64,000 nt of DNA, from contig JAJFVF010000009.1 of the NCBI GenBank assembly GCA_021371935.1, positions 131,803 to 195,802 of the forward strand, written 5' to 3'. Positions 47,172 through 56,702 of the stretch are shown piece after piece. The notes beneath the pieces were generated by a model, which saw only the letters and a list, made by a program, of their open reading frames with translations, searched no databases and was not told the origin of the DNA. The stretch is from a bacterium. GTDB lineage: Bacteria; Armatimonadota; UBA5829. The position numbers were made by a program, and so were the translations under genes. Each line of letters starts with the position of its first letter. Position 1 is the stretch's first letter.

Positions 47172-47624
47172 CTACAAATCCATTACCATTTCTGTATCGA
47201 GCGGCTTGAAACCCAGCCGCTCATAAACTGATCTGCCCATCTCAGATGCATGAAGAGAGATACGCTTTGCGGGAGTGGTTTTTACATAATCAATAATGTG
47301 TTTCATCAGCATTGTCGCCACTCCCTTTCCGCGCCATTCGGGTATCGTATACATGTTGAGTATATAGGGATGGCGTTCGTAAGGACGAGTGTATAGTGGC
47401 GGCCTGATAAAAAAGATTAGGCCGCCGGTCCCGATGACGCGTCCTTCTTCCTCTGCTAGCCAGACCATGAACTCGCCTTTGGGCAATTTATCGGCGATAT
47501 ATCGGCGAGTCAAGTCCACGAAATCAGGAGACTCAGGCGCTTTTTGAAACTCTCGAACAAAAGCCATCCGCAGCGCAACAATTTGTTCTATATCATCGAT
47601 ATCGGCAAGGCGAATTTTGAGCAT
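47172..47624 (-). CDS. GNAT-family N-acetyltransferase
   Basis: 150 residues. Acetyl-CoA site in motif A, IPEWRGKGVATMLM, and motif B with LHASEMGRSVYERLGF. Substrate unknown. The start ATG is set by GGGAG 8 bp upstream, and agrees with a promoter whose transcription start would fall about 28 bp earlier. Confidence 0.9.
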   Translation of the reverse strand: MLKIRLADIDDIEQIVALRMAFVREFQKAPESPDFVDLTRRYIADKLPKGEFMVWLAEEEGRVIGTGGLIFFIRPPLYTRPYERHPYILNMYTIPEWRGKGVATMLMKHIIDYVKTTPAKRISLHASEMGRSVYERLGFKPLDTEMVMDL

Positions 47625-47658
47625 GTAATATTCTCCCATAGCCCATCCGGCACGCTGC

Positions 47659-47687
47659 ATTATATCATTATGAGGCGATCACAACAA
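47659..47687 (-). promoter_or_regulatory. Promoter of the GNAT gene
   Basis: Minus strand TTGTTG (47687-47682), 17-bp spacer, TATAAT (47664-47659). A GGCGAT/ATCGCC inverted repeat overlaps the -35 region. Confidence 0.65.
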
Positions 47688-47767
47688 TGGTATTTCATCG
47701 CCTGCCCAGGGCAAACGCACGAGTGTTCTTTGTGTGACTGCAAATGAACAACAAGCGACGTGTTGAT

Positions 47768-47853
47768 CGGGCGTTATATCCGATGACGCCCGAAACAGAA
47801 CTTTAGGGATTTGAAATCCCGAGATTCCGTTTCGCACGCGATCAGATATCGCG
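47768..47853. repeat. Array of three consecutive hairpins
   Basis: Hairpin I: CGGGCGT/ACGCCCG (47768-47792). Hairpin II: CGAAAC/GTTTCG with inner GGGATT/AATCCC (47791-47834). Hairpin III: CGCGAT/ATCGCG (47837-47853). It lies between the GNAT promoter and the erm stop and may terminate erm or be a REP-like element. Confidence 0.6.
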
Positions 47854-47890
47854 CGCGATCAAGTTGGCGACATGCACGTTCACAATTCTA

Positions 47891-48784
47891 TTATTGATGC
47901 GTTCGCCCTGATCGCCTGCCGGTGCGACTTCTATGTATTTTCTCGAGCCGATCTTGCTGCCGCTTAAGCTTTATATAGGCGCCTTTGACCAGCTTTTGCT
48001 TTTCTGGTGAAACCCTCTCTGAATAGCATGAAAATATCGACAGCCATTGATCGAATGACAGGTCAATGAGTCCGGCTGCCGTTGAAAACCGCAGTTGGTC
48101 GCCCAAACGCCTTAGTTGGGTTTTCGTAAATATCGATCTCGTCCTTTCTCCAATGGTTTTGCCCCGCTGTGAAAACACATAACACAGGAAGTCTTTGTAT
48201 CTCCGATAATCATTATCCATCAACAATGGAGCCGGTCTTTTGTGCAGGTGCACAAATACGACGCGAACGCTGGGTGCGGGTGAAAAGTCTGTGCTGCGAA
48301 AGTTGTGTATTATTGAAAGCTCAAAGCGCGGCTTGATGAGGAGCGATTTTAGCGACTCCGTGGAATAAGGCAGTCCCAAGTACTTCTTGGCTGCTTCTTT
48401 TTGCATTATAAGATAGGCATCTGTTGGCTGATGAATGCTATTTGTGATATGAGCTACAATGGCGGACGTAATATTGAACGGTATGCTGGCAAATATTTTG
48501 AACTTCCGGCTTGAAAGATCGAATGCAAGGAAGTCGCCATGGTGGATCGCGACATTATTGATGGACCTGAAGTCTTGCACAAGATTGTTATATAAGTCGG
48601 TGTCATACTCAACAGCTATCACCTGTGAGCAGACCCGGGCGAGCTGCCGGGTAATGATCCCTTTGCCAGGGCCGATTTCAACGATGATATCGGCTTGCTT
48701 GATATTTGCTAAGTTTATGAGCTCCATTACCAGCGTGCGACTGTGCAGGAAATTTTGTGAATGCGATAACTCGGGATGGTACAT
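47891..48784 (-). CDS. Erm-type 23S rRNA adenine-N6 methyltransferase
   Basis: 297 residues from the chosen ATG. SAM-binding motif EIGPGKGIITRQL, acidic EYDTDL, and catalytic motif IPFNITS, with SQNFL at the N-terminus, the Erm hallmark (KsgA/RsmA usually has QHFL). Erm enzymes methylate A2058 and give macrolide-lincosamide-streptogramin B resistance; the C-terminal extension is basic. GGAGG is the ribosome site for this ATG; an in-frame TTG at 48796 would lie inside it. The RBS is in a hairpin. Confidence 0.85.
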   Translation of the reverse strand: MYHPELSHSQNFLHSRTLVMELINLANIKQADIIVEIGPGKGIITRQLARVCSQVIAVEYDTDLYNNLVQDFRSINNVAIHHGDFLAFDLSSRKFKIFASIPFNITSAIVAHITNSIHQPTDAYLIMQKEAAKKYLGLPYSTESLKSLLIKPRFELSIIHNFRSTDFSPAPSVRVVFVHLHKRPAPLLMDNDYRRYKDFLCYVFSQRGKTIGERTRSIFTKTQLRRLGDQLRFSTAAGLIDLSFDQWLSIFSCYSERVSPEKQKLVKGAYIKLKRQQDRLEKIHRSRTGRRSGRTHQ

Positions 48785-48786
48785 GT

Positions 48787-48816
48787 TCGCCTCCAAAATA
48801 GGTGTGTCGGAGGCGA
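48787..48816 (-). promoter_or_regulatory. RBS-sequestering hairpin before erm
   Basis: Minus strand TCGCCTCC (48816-48809) pairs with GGAGGCGA (48794-48787) across a 14-nt loop. The second arm contains the Shine-Dalgarno site of erm. Erm genes are classically controlled by such translational attenuators, often with a leader peptide; a frame ATG TCG CCT CCG runs through this hairpin. Confidence 0.7.
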
Positions 48817-49121
48817 CATTCCGGGCGAAGTCAAGATGACGACCAGCCGCGCGAATGCGGGATTATATGGTGATTATAAGCGTGGTTAAGTGCCACCTCG
48901 GAATGCAGGAATGAACGCCCCGACAGGCGACCGTGCATAATGCGCACGGCAACCTGAATGAGAACCGTTTATGGTTCATATCAGATTGTTCATATCCTCT
49001 GCTTCAATCCCGTGGCTCCTTTGTTGTAGTGGCGACCGGCAGCAAGGATTTTGCGGGGTCACATTATGATATAGCCAAGCCGACAGATGTTACTAAATGA
49101 CATATGATATTTTGTCCGGAG
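48817..49121. other. Intergenic region upstream of erm
   Basis: Two minus-strand TATAAT boxes (48878-48873 and 48867-48862) may drive erm, but -35 matches are poor. A CCGTGC/GCACGG hairpin lies at 48931-48949. No gene seen. Confidence 0.4.
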
Positions 49122-52100
49122 TCACTCAGTTGTCGGTCGAGCTACAGTTGAAATGTCCTCAGTCGACCTGACTACGGTGGCTGTTTCGGAGTCGGACATC
49201 TCCCTGCAGACTATTCCCGTCACGATTACATAGTCACCGGTCTCGAACTGGCTTGTGTCTTCATCTGTTCTGATCTCTATTCCCGATGCGCTGCGTTCGG
49301 ATACTGATTTCGACCCGTCGGATATGACTAAATACCCTTCACCGGAGTCTGTCACCATGCCGCATACTCTGACCAGCAGACCGGTCGGGTCGAGGTATGG
49401 CAGAGTAATGAAGCTGCTGCGCATATAAAACGGTTTGATCTCACTTTGGAGAGTCGTATCCGTCAACACAGCCGAATCGATCATCTTCTCACCATAGCGC
49501 TCGCTCATCACGCCGGATACATTGACCAGTGCGCCGGGCTCAAGACTGCTGACGGTTGCGCATCTGATCCCGGATGTTCTGTTGAGTTCCTCGACATATA
49601 CGCAGTTATCAAACACAGCCGAGACGACTTTTCCCTTTAATAGGATCGAACCGCTTGAGCCTTGCTTAGCCTGGCCGATTGAGTTTTCAGCAGTGTCGAG
49701 AATGATGGTAAAAGGCTCTGAAGAACCGGCGCTGCTCGTAAGCGACGCCCAATTTGTCGCTTTGATGCAGACGTAATATACGGCTCCAGCTTCGATTGGC
49801 TGTGTAGAAATCGCCGCCGATACTGATCTGCCTGCGGTCTTCCAGCCGATAACGTCACTGCAGCCCGGCTGAGTCCCAATGGCATATGAATAGTATTGTA
49901 TGCCGGATTCAGGATCGGAGGCCGACCATGAACAATCGAGAGTCTGCCCGCTGGTCAGTATCTGATCGTCAATCGTGACCGCCGGTGTTGCCGGAGCGGT
50001 GGTATCACCCGATGCGCTGTCCCTGAAGCAGTAGACGCAGCCGTCATCCGAACCGATGATGACGGACCCGTCCGGTCCGAGAGCAGGTGAAGACATGATC
50101 GACTGCGAGACCTTATGCTTCCATATCTGTGTGCCGTCGGGGTCAACCGCATACATCGAGCCGTCCGCGCAGCCGAAGTATATAATGCCGTCATGAGCAA
50201 TCGCCGGTGAAGATTTTACTGCACCCGACAGGCTCATATGCCAAAGCGTTGTTCCGTTTGAATCAAGAGCATAAAACACGCCCGTGCTGCCGACGATTCC
50301 CGCTCCGAAATAGATATTGCCATCTGAGTCTATGGCGGCTGATGAGTCCGGTATAAAGCCGATATATTTGCTCCACTTCTTCGTGCCGTCTGAGTTGAGT
50401 GCATAGAAAACGGAGTCGCCCGAGCCTATGTATACAACTCCGTTTGCATCCACTGCCGGTGATGAATCGATGGCGCTGCCAGTCTGATATGTCCACTTCG
50501 TAGAGCCGCTGGAGGTCAGAGCATAGACTTTGCTGTCACTACAGCCGAAGTATATGGAGCCGTCAGTCCCTATAGCGGGCGATGACCATACCGCGCCGCC
50601 AGCCGTATATTTCCATTTTACGGTCCCGTCGGCTTTGACGGCGTATATGCGGCCATCCTGACAGCCGAATATGATCGTGCCGTCGGATGCAAGGTTTGGC
50701 GATGACCAGATCATGCCGCCGGCCTGATATTTCCATCTCAACTCGCCGGTCGAGCTGATGCAGTAGAGACAGCCGTCATATGAGCCCACATAGATATTGC
50801 CGCAGGAGTCGATGGCGGGCGATGAGTCTATGCAGCCGCCTGTCTGATACGACCAGCGCAGTGTTCCCAATGAATTGAAAGCATAGAGCACACCGTCGCT
50901 GGAGCCGATATATATCGTGCCATCAGCCGCGATTGCGGCGGACGATTCGACATATCCCTGAGTCTGATGATACCAGAGTATGTTGCCGGTCAGGCTTGCG
51001 GAGACGACTGAGCAGCCGGTATTTGCCGAGTCACAGCGATATTTCGGCCATACTGTGACCCCATGTTGATATTCTATCCCGTCACTGTATCCCGGCTCGC
51101 TGGTCAGCCCGGCATTGTTTTTTGCCTTGACTGTGAAATAATACTGCATATCGGTTTGAAGGCTCAGACCCGAGACTGTCGCACCGGCTTGTGAACCGCT
51201 CGATTGCCAGCAGGCAATATCGGATGCGCCGGCAGTGGTTCCCACACAGAAGAGATACTCATATATGCCGGACTCATTGTCGGTCGATGTCCATGCCGCG
51301 TGCAGGCTGTCGGAAGAGTATGTAAAGTCTCCGTCATCAGTGACAACCGGAGTCGATGGCGCAGTCGTATCTATCGTAATGCCGTCGGATGAGCCGTTCT
51401 CGCTCTCCAGTCCTGCGCCATTCGTGGCTCGGATGGTAAAGTAGTATGCGCCGCCATTTGAGAGAGCCAAGCCGGTAAGGGTTACGGAATTTTGAGTCGT
51501 GATCATCCAGGCAACTGTGTCGCTCGAACCGGCGGACGTGCCCACACAGTAGGCATATTGTTTGATCCCGGATTCAGCATCTTGTGAGCTCCAGCTTGCA
51601 TGCAGGCTGGTTGCATCCGTCGAGTATGCGCCGTCATCCGTCACGATAGGCGTCGAAGGCGCGGTATCATCGACTTGTATCGGGTCACTGACTTCCGCAT
51701 CGCTCCATACTCCCACGCTGTTTTGTGCACGCGCTGCCAAATAATAAGTCGTATTCCAGTCGAACGAGCCGTTTATCACGAACTCCTGGCCTGATACTGC
51801 GGACTGCCAGTCAGGTGAAGACGGCACGTCGGGTGAGGTCAACAGAGCGTATTGAGTCTCTGATATCCCTGACTCAGGATCGGATGCGCTTATTGTCGCT
51901 TTGAGCTGAGTGGAGGTCGCGCTCGTCGTGATATTGTCTATGACAGGCTTGGTCAAGTCAGGCTTGATGCCGCCGGAGTGCCCCTCACTCATCAACCCGG
52001 CATGGTTGTATGCTCGCACGCTGGCATAATATGAGACTCCATGGCTGAGAGCGAGGCCGGTTATGGTCCGCTCTTTGGTCGTGCCGGAATCCGTCCAACC

Positions 52101-53675
52101 GAAAATGTCGCTTAGCCCGGCTGCTGTTCCAATGGAATATTCATATCGCTCTATTCCGGATTCCGTGTCACCTGAACCGAATACGATATGCAGTTGACCC
52201 GAAGAACTCGTCCAGTCGCCGTCATCTATTACCAGGGGTGTCGTCGGAGGCGTATAGTCGACCCTGATCCCATCCGAAGTCCCGACATCACCGACCAGTC
52301 CCACTCTGTTTGTGGCGCGAACGCTGAAGTAGTAATCGGCTCCGTTTACCAGGGCAATATCTGCGCAGGTTATCTCAGTCGCCGTGCCGACACTAGTGAA
52401 CGCCACGAGGTCATCCTCGCCAGGTGCGGTCCCTATGGCATATTCATATTGCTTTATACCGGACTCGGGGTCGTCACATGCCCATGATGCGTGCAGTGTG
52501 GTTGGCAGCGTGGAGTATACTCCGTCATCAGTCACGGTTGGCGCAGGCGGCGGAGTGGTATCGCTGCCGAACGCGCTTAGAGTTCCATCATAGCTTAGGA
52601 CATACAGCGTGCCCTGGTCGCCTATGGCGGGTGATGAAGTCACACCGGTACCCATAGACGCCGACCAGATCAGCGAACCCGATTCGTCCAGCGCATATAC
52701 GGACCCGCCACTCGAACCGAAGTAGACATTGCCGACAGAATCTATCGCGGCAGATGAATCGACATAGCTGCCCACGTAGTATTTCCATTGTTGTGAGCCG
52801 CTCGTATTCAAACAATACAGCGAGCCGTCCCTGCTGCCGAAGATGATAGAACCATCTGATGCTATTGCGGGCGATGATACTATCGCTCCCGATGACGCAA
52901 ACCTCCAGATTTGCGTGCCTGCTGGGCGGACCGCATACATGTGCCCGGCCATGGTGCCGAAATAGATTCTACCATCCGAACCGATAGCCGGAGAACTTTT
53001 AATAGCGGCGCTTGAGGCTGCTGCAAACTTCCATTTCAGTGATCCGTTTGAGTATAGCGCATAAAGATAGCCGTCTTCGCAGCCGAAATAAATTGTGCCG
53101 TCGGACGCAATTGCAGCAGAAGACGAGATCACGCCCCCTGACGTATAGCAGAACTTTTGAGTCCCGCTGGCATAAAATGCAAGGAGCTTTTTTGCGCTCC
53201 CGCCGACATAGATCGTGCCGTCAGTGCCGATAGTCGGTGAGCAATCCGATGCGCCCTGCAGACTCTTTTTCCAGACGAGTGAGCCGCTTGATGAGACGGC
53301 ATACAGGTAGCCGTTACTCGACGCCACATAGACCGTGCCGTTCGAGGCAATCGCGGGGGACGAAGAGCCTGTGCTGCCGCAGTCATATGACCAGAGCACT
53401 TCCCCGCTGAAGCTGACGGCGATAAGCAGCCCGCTGGAGACGACATATATGCGGTCGTCACCCACGGCAGGGGAAGCCAACCCAGTGCCGCCGACCTGGT
53501 TTGTCCAGGTCAGGACCCCGCTTGTAGGACCTGTATATTCACTTCTTGCGCTGTGGAACTGGTCATGCCTGAAGCATGGCCATGGCGAGTCGGCCAGTTG
53601 TGCACATGTCTGTCCGCAGCAAACGAGAAGTGCTGCAATAAATGGTAATATTGTAGGAAAAGCTCTGCCGCGCAT
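49122..53675 (-). CDS. Secreted PQQ-propeller and fibronectin-like repeat protein
   Basis: 1517 residues. Signal peptide about 1-26 (MRGRAFPTILPFIAALLVCC, then AQ). Two beta-propeller sections built of repeated 'SSPAIxxDGTIYxGSxDGxLYAL...G-W' blades (about 30-330 and 900-1230) flank five fibronectin-like domains of about 95-100 residues, each with SGI-YxY-IGT. A sixth such domain and two OB-like domains end the protein. Domain styles recur in the giant RHS protein. The role is unknown, probably surface or extracellular binding. GGGGG lies 7-12 bp before the ATG. Confidence 0.85.
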   Translation of the reverse strand: MRGRAFPTILPFIAALLVCCGQTCAQLADSPWPCFRHDQFHSARSEYTGPTSGVLTWTNQVGGTGLASPAVGDDRIYVVSSGLLIAVSFSGEVLWSYDCGSTGSSSPAIASNGTVYVASSNGYLYAVSSSGSLVWKKSLQGASDCSPTIGTDGTIYVGGSAKKLLAFYASGTQKFCYTSGGVISSSAAIASDGTIYFGCEDGYLYALYSNGSLKWKFAAASSAAIKSSPAIGSDGRIYFGTMAGHMYAVRPAGTQIWRFASSGAIVSSPAIASDGSIIFGSRDGSLYCLNTSGSQQWKYYVGSYVDSSAAIDSVGNVYFGSSGGSVYALDESGSLIWSASMGTGVTSSPAIGDQGTLYVLSYDGTLSAFGSDTTPPPAPTVTDDGVYSTLPTTLHASWACDDPESGIKQYEYAIGTAPGEDDLVAFTSVGTATEITCADIALVNGADYYFSVRATNRVGLVGDVGTSDGIRVDYTPPTTPLVIDDGDWTSSSGQLHIVFGSGDTESGIERYEYSIGTAAGLSDIFGWTDSGTTKERTITGLALSHGVSYYASVRAYNHAGLMSEGHSGGIKPDLTKPVIDNITTSATSTQLKATISASDPESGISETQYALLTSPDVPSSPDWQSAVSGQEFVINGSFDWNTTYYLAARAQNSVGVWSDAEVSDPIQVDDTAPSTPIVTDDGAYSTDATSLHASWSSQDAESGIKQYAYCVGTSAGSSDTVAWMITTQNSVTLTGLALSNGGAYYFTIRATNGAGLESENGSSDGITIDTTAPSTPVVTDDGDFTYSSDSLHAAWTSTDNESGIYEYLFCVGTTAGASDIACWQSSGSQAGATVSGLSLQTDMQYYFTVKAKNNAGLTSEPGYSDGIEYQHGVTVWPKYRCDSANTGCSVVSASLTGNILWYHQTQGYVESSAAIAADGTIYIGSSDGVLYAFNSLGTLRWSYQTGGCIDSSPAIDSCGNIYVGSYDGCLYCISSTGELRWKYQAGGMIWSSPNLASDGTIIFGCQDGRIYAVKADGTVKWKYTAGGAVWSSPAIGTDGSIYFGCSDSKVYALTSSGSTKWTYQTGSAIDSSPAVDANGVVYIGSGDSVFYALNSDGTKKWSKYIGFIPDSSAAIDSDGNIYFGAGIVGSTGVFYALDSNGTTLWHMSLSGAVKSSPAIAHDGIIYFGCADGSMYAVDPDGTQIWKHKVSQSIMSSPALGPDGSVIIGSDDGCVYCFRDSASGDTTAPATPAVTIDDQILTSGQTLDCSWSASDPESGIQYYSYAIGTQPGCSDVIGWKTAGRSVSAAISTQPIEAGAVYYVCIKATNWASLTSSAGSSEPFTIILDTAENSIGQAKQGSSGSILLKGKVVSAVFDNCVYVEELNRTSGIRCATVSSLEPGALVNVSGVMSERYGEKMIDSAVLTDTTLQSEIKPFYMRSSFITLPYLDPTGLLVRVCGMVTDSGEGYLVISDGSKSVSERSASGIEIRTDEDTSQFETGDYVIVTGIVCREMSDSETATVVRSTEDISTVARPTTE

Positions 53676-53785
53676 TGTCAAACCCCCTATAGCAGGCATA
53701 CACAAGATCGTAAAGCTGATACCCTGCCAACCGGGCGTTCAAACATGTCACAAGCTCAACAAACAAACTGCTGAGATACAGCAAA

Positions 53786-53808
53786 GGCCGGGGTTTTGAA
53801 CCTCGGCC
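53786..53808 (-). terminator. Terminator after the glycerophosphodiesterase gene
   Basis: On the minus strand GGCCGAGG-TTCAAAA-CCCCGGCC is followed by TTTGC. It separates this gene from the PQQ-repeat gene. Confidence 0.75.
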
Positions 53809-53838
53809 CAGTAAGTAGACTAATTTGAATGTCGGAAA

Positions 53839-54633
53839 CTATTGAGTTTTGTAGTGCCTGAGTACGTTATTGGCGACATCCGGGCGGTTTGTGGTGATCC
53901 CATTCACACCCGCGTCAATCATGCGCTTCATTTCGAGTGGATTGTCCACAGTCCAGACATAGGTCTTCAGACCTGCAGATCTTATCGCGTCGACAAGAGG
54001 CTTATCCACTGCCTTGAACCCGAGGTCCACACCGTCGAGACAATGCTCTTTGACCAGCTTTATGATGGCGGCGCTGTCATATTGCGGCTTGGAGCAGAGC
54101 CAATAAACCGGGATGGTCGGTATAATCTTCTTGAAGGCGGTTATGACATCGATATCGAAACCTATGATATGCACAATGTCCTGCTTGCCGCTGGACTTGA
54201 TTGCATCACACAGGACCGGCAGCACATCCTGGCCGCACTTGATCTCAATAAAGATAATCCGGTCTTTGGGCTGAGCAGCGAGCACTTCTTCAACAAACGG
54301 GATTTTCTCACCGGCAAATTTTTTGTCCTTGTGGCTGCCGACATCCACTGTGCGCAGAACCGCGGAATCAGTGGATGGAATTGAGTAATCTTTGTCTGAG
54401 ACTCTGGCTGTGTCGGCATCATGAATGACCATTGCCCTGCCATCTTTTGATCGCTGGATATCCAGCTCTATACCGTCCGCCCAATTCCAGCCGAGCTCAA
54501 ATGAAGCCATAGTGTTTTCAGGCGCAGCATATGAAGCGCCTCTGTGCGCAATTATTGTAATTGGATTTGCAGACACATCAATGCCTCCCAGGCTCAAAAT
54601 AAACACGACAACATATGCAGCGAATCCGCGCAT
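53839..54633 (-). CDS. Secreted glycerophosphodiester phosphodiesterase
   Basis: 264 residues. A signal peptide (about 1-22) precedes the GDPD TIM barrel. Catalytic motifs are AHRGASYAAPENT, WADGIELDIQRSKDG and VIHDADTARV. It hydrolyses glycerophosphodiesters to glycerol-3-phosphate and alcohols outside the membrane, supplying phosphate and carbon. It lies 33 bp after the pseudopilin gene and may be co-transcribed. A cytosolic-type relative is at 61672. Confidence 0.93.
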   Translation of the reverse strand: MRGFAAYVVVFILSLGGIDVSANPITIIAHRGASYAAPENTMASFELGWNWADGIELDIQRSKDGRAMVIHDADTARVSDKDYSIPSTDSAVLRTVDVGSHKDKKFAGEKIPFVEEVLAAQPKDRIIFIEIKCGQDVLPVLCDAIKSSGKQDIVHIIGFDIDVITAFKKIIPTIPVYWLCSKPQYDSAAIIKLVKEHCLDGVDLGFKAVDKPLVDAIRSAGLKTYVWTVDNPLEMKRMIDAGVNGITTNRPDVANNVLRHYKTQ

Positions 54634-54666
54634 AAATTGAGGTCCTTTCTTTGGGGTATAAAGTTA

Positions 54667-55467
54667 TTACTTTTCTGAACTAATCTCAGTTGCGGTATGC
54701 CAGCGGCTTAACTGCTGCAGTCTTGCTTCGAGGTGATCGGTTCCCCTGACGCGTGAGGCATGCCCATCTGCAAAGAGAGTATTGGAGTAAGCAACACAGT
54801 TATCAGGCGTCTGGTCGCCGAGATGCCAGAGGCATAAGTCCCCGATAACTGCTTTTTTTGTCGGATATGTAATGCACTTATATGGCGCTCCCACCCGCTG
54901 CTTGCCGGAGGTGCCTGCCAGCAACGGCGAGAGTGATGTCCACGGCACCGCTACATTTGAATGGGTCCAATCTTCTTGCACGGACGCGTAGTATTCATAG
55001 CTGCTGCCGGTCGATCTCCAGACGGGCATACCTTTCTGGATGCCGTAAGCACATATGTTATTGTCCGTCACACCTGTGTCGCTGGGACAGCGGAAAACGC
55101 CCGCATTGGCGTAGACCTTCTTCCCGTTGACTTTTTCCCAGAACATTCCGCTGGTCACATAAGGTTGAAGAAGTTCCTGCAGAGTGTGGCGATTTCTAGT
55201 TTGCCAGTAATCAGGGGACCCAAAGCTTACAGCGGAGGGGAAGCGATCTCCGTAATCGTCCATGTACATGCGCAGACCCGCGCCGATCTGCCTCATGTTC
55301 GACAGACACTCAGAGATTTTCGCAGTTTCTTTCGACTTAGTTAAGACGGGAAACAGGATTGTCCCGAGGACGGCGACAACCATCATTACCACAAGCAGTT
55401 CCACAAGCGTAAAACCGCGTGCAGTTCTTTTTAATAATTCTTTGCTATTCACACTTCCCACTTGCAT
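54667..55467 (-). CDS. Type II pseudopilin (prepilin-type N-terminal domain, DUF1559-like)
   Basis: 266 residues. The N-terminus has the prepilin peptidase site GFTLVELLVVMMVVAVLG (cleavage after Gly18) with the +5 Glu. External domain includes CLSNMRQIGAGLRMYMDDYGDRFP, CPSDTGVTDNN and the terminal LFADGHASRV typical of DUF1559-type pseudopilins. Such proteins are numerous in Planctomycetes-like and Armatimonadota genomes. AAAGG precedes the ATG by 8 bp. Confidence 0.92.
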   Translation of the reverse strand: MQVGSVNSKELLKRTARGFTLVELLVVMMVVAVLGTILFPVLTKSKETAKISECLSNMRQIGAGLRMYMDDYGDRFPSAVSFGSPDYWQTRNRHTLQELLQPYVTSGMFWEKVNGKKVYANAGVFRCPSDTGVTDNNICAYGIQKGMPVWRSTGSSYEYYASVQEDWTHSNVAVPWTSLSPLLAGTSGKQRVGAPYKCITYPTKKAVIGDLCLWHLGDQTPDNCVAYSNTLFADGHASRVRGTDHLEARLQQLSRWHTATEISSEK

Positions 55468-55882
55468 TGTCTAGCCTTTCGCATGCCGGTGCCCACCCGC
55501 ACTGCGACAAGCATGACCTGCCTATATACGCATATTACATTACTTTTTGCCAGCAGTCAACGGGTATTACTGCCCATAGTGAAAAAAATAATTGCAATAG
55601 CGTTATAGCAGTAAGTCTGTCCTGTTCTTTATTCGCAAGTCGCAGTGTGCAGCCGCCTAACCCGCATTATTCACGAAGATCGTGAATGATGCTCTCGGAG
55701 CCCCGGATTATGCGGGAAACGCATAATCCTGACTAAGCGGGATTTTTCAAAGATCAGCGAATTACACCCATATTATCAGCAAAATGCAGGCTGTTCTTTA
55801 TGTGATGTTGAGCTTGACACTGACTTAACCTATTCATATAATGGACTCAACTACTTAAATTTGAAATTCAGTTGTAAATCGA
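55468..55882. other. Intergenic 415 bp containing the second two-hairpin repeat
   Basis: Mostly AT-rich DNA between divergent genes. Contains the dispersed repeat copy at 55657-55737. No promoter is obvious; no gene seen. Confidence 0.4.
55657..55737. repeat. Two-hairpin dispersed repeat, copy 2
   Basis: The 81-bp relative of 10391-10471. Hairpin 1: GCATTATTCACG/CGTGAATGATGC (55664-55692), with one G-T pair. Hairpin 2: GGATTATGCG/CGCATAATCC (about 55705-55729), here perfect. Changes between copies are partly compensatory, which supports selection on structure. Confidence 0.7.
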
Positions 55883-56326
55883 ATGTCCACGCGAACTGAT
55901 CCCACGAAGGCCGATAATGAGGTTGTGTTGAGTTGGAATGTGCATCTTGCCAGGCAATATCCCACGAAGCTGGCGATTCTGGCAGGACTGACCGCATTCG
56001 TGTCGATTGCCGCATATTGGTGGATCGGGGCTTTGGCGGTCGCGGCGGTGGCGGTTGTGATGATCGCAGGATTTGCGGACTTTGTCTTCCCCATAAACTA
56101 CGTTCTCACGCATGAGAGCGCTTTATGCCGCACCAAGTTCAAGCAGAGTGAGATAAAGTGGGAAAATGTCCGGCACTGTTATCTCGATAATCTGGGCGTT
56201 AAGCTCAGTCCACTGGACCGGCAATCGCGCTTGGAGGCGTTCAGAGGAGTATATCTACGGTTCGCTGATAATAGAAATGACGTGATCGACGCTGTGAAGG
56301 CTTTACGGGTGAAAGATGCCGCTTGA
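55883..56326 (+). CDS. Membrane protein, first gene of the DUF6754 cluster
   Basis: 147 residues with two adjacent transmembrane helices (about 28-50 and 52-72), then a cytosolic PH-like beta domain (about 75-147, FPINYVLTHESALCRTKFKQ). The fold is inferred by pattern only. No clear ribosome site. The stop overlaps the next gene by 11 bp. Confidence 0.7.
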   Translation: MSTRTDPTKADNEVVLSWNVHLARQYPTKLAILAGLTAFVSIAAYWWIGALAVAAVAVVMIAGFADFVFPINYVLTHESALCRTKFKQSEIKWENVRHCYLDNLGVKLSPLDRQSRLEAFRGVYLRFADNRNDVIDAVKALRVKDAA

Positions 56327-56642
56327 AATAAGTTTGCCTCTCAGCGAGGAAGAACGTGACTCGCTGATTAACTCCATATCGGAAAAGATCGTCTCAAGGC
56401 GGTTGGAGGCTCCGGCTGTGCTCTTTCTGGAGACACACAAGCCGCTCTCGTTTATCGCCAGCCAGGCTGCGCTTGTGGCGATGCCTTTTCTGGGACCGCT
56501 GGTCGGAGCAAAAGGAATGGCGGATCTGAGCAGACTGCTTGCGGACCGGCATAATGTTGACCTGCTTATCGATCGCATCGAGGAGATGAGTCTGGAAGCC
56601 GGGCAGTCACAAAGTCAAGAGGTTGAAGAGTCAAAAAGTTAG
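56316..56642 (+). CDS. Small protein of the DUF6754 cluster
   Basis: 108 residues, acidic helical N-terminus (PLSEEERDSLINSISEKIV), a hydrophobic segment (about 48-68) and an acidic tail. Unrecognised. Overlaps the upstream gene, implying coupling. Confidence 0.65.
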   Translation: MPLEISLPLSEEERDSLINSISEKIVSRRLEAPAVLFLETHKPLSFIASQAALVAMPFLGPLVGAKGMADLSRLLADRHNVDLLIDRIEEMSLEAGQSQSQEVEESKS

Positions 56643-56702
56643 AAAACAGGGTCAATAAACCAAAGAGTTGCCGATGCTGTCCACTCTTGGATAGGAAATA
56701 CA

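Noticed and set aside
47891-48784. Assignment of the methyltransferase as KsgA/RsmA
   Set aside because: SQNFL instead of QHFL, the IPFNITS motif form and the basic C-terminal tail fit Erm better; a tree with both families would be decisive.
49122-53675. Regular repeats in the PQQ gene taken as a DNA tandem array
   Set aside because: They are degenerate propeller blades and fibronectin domains, not conserved at DNA level.
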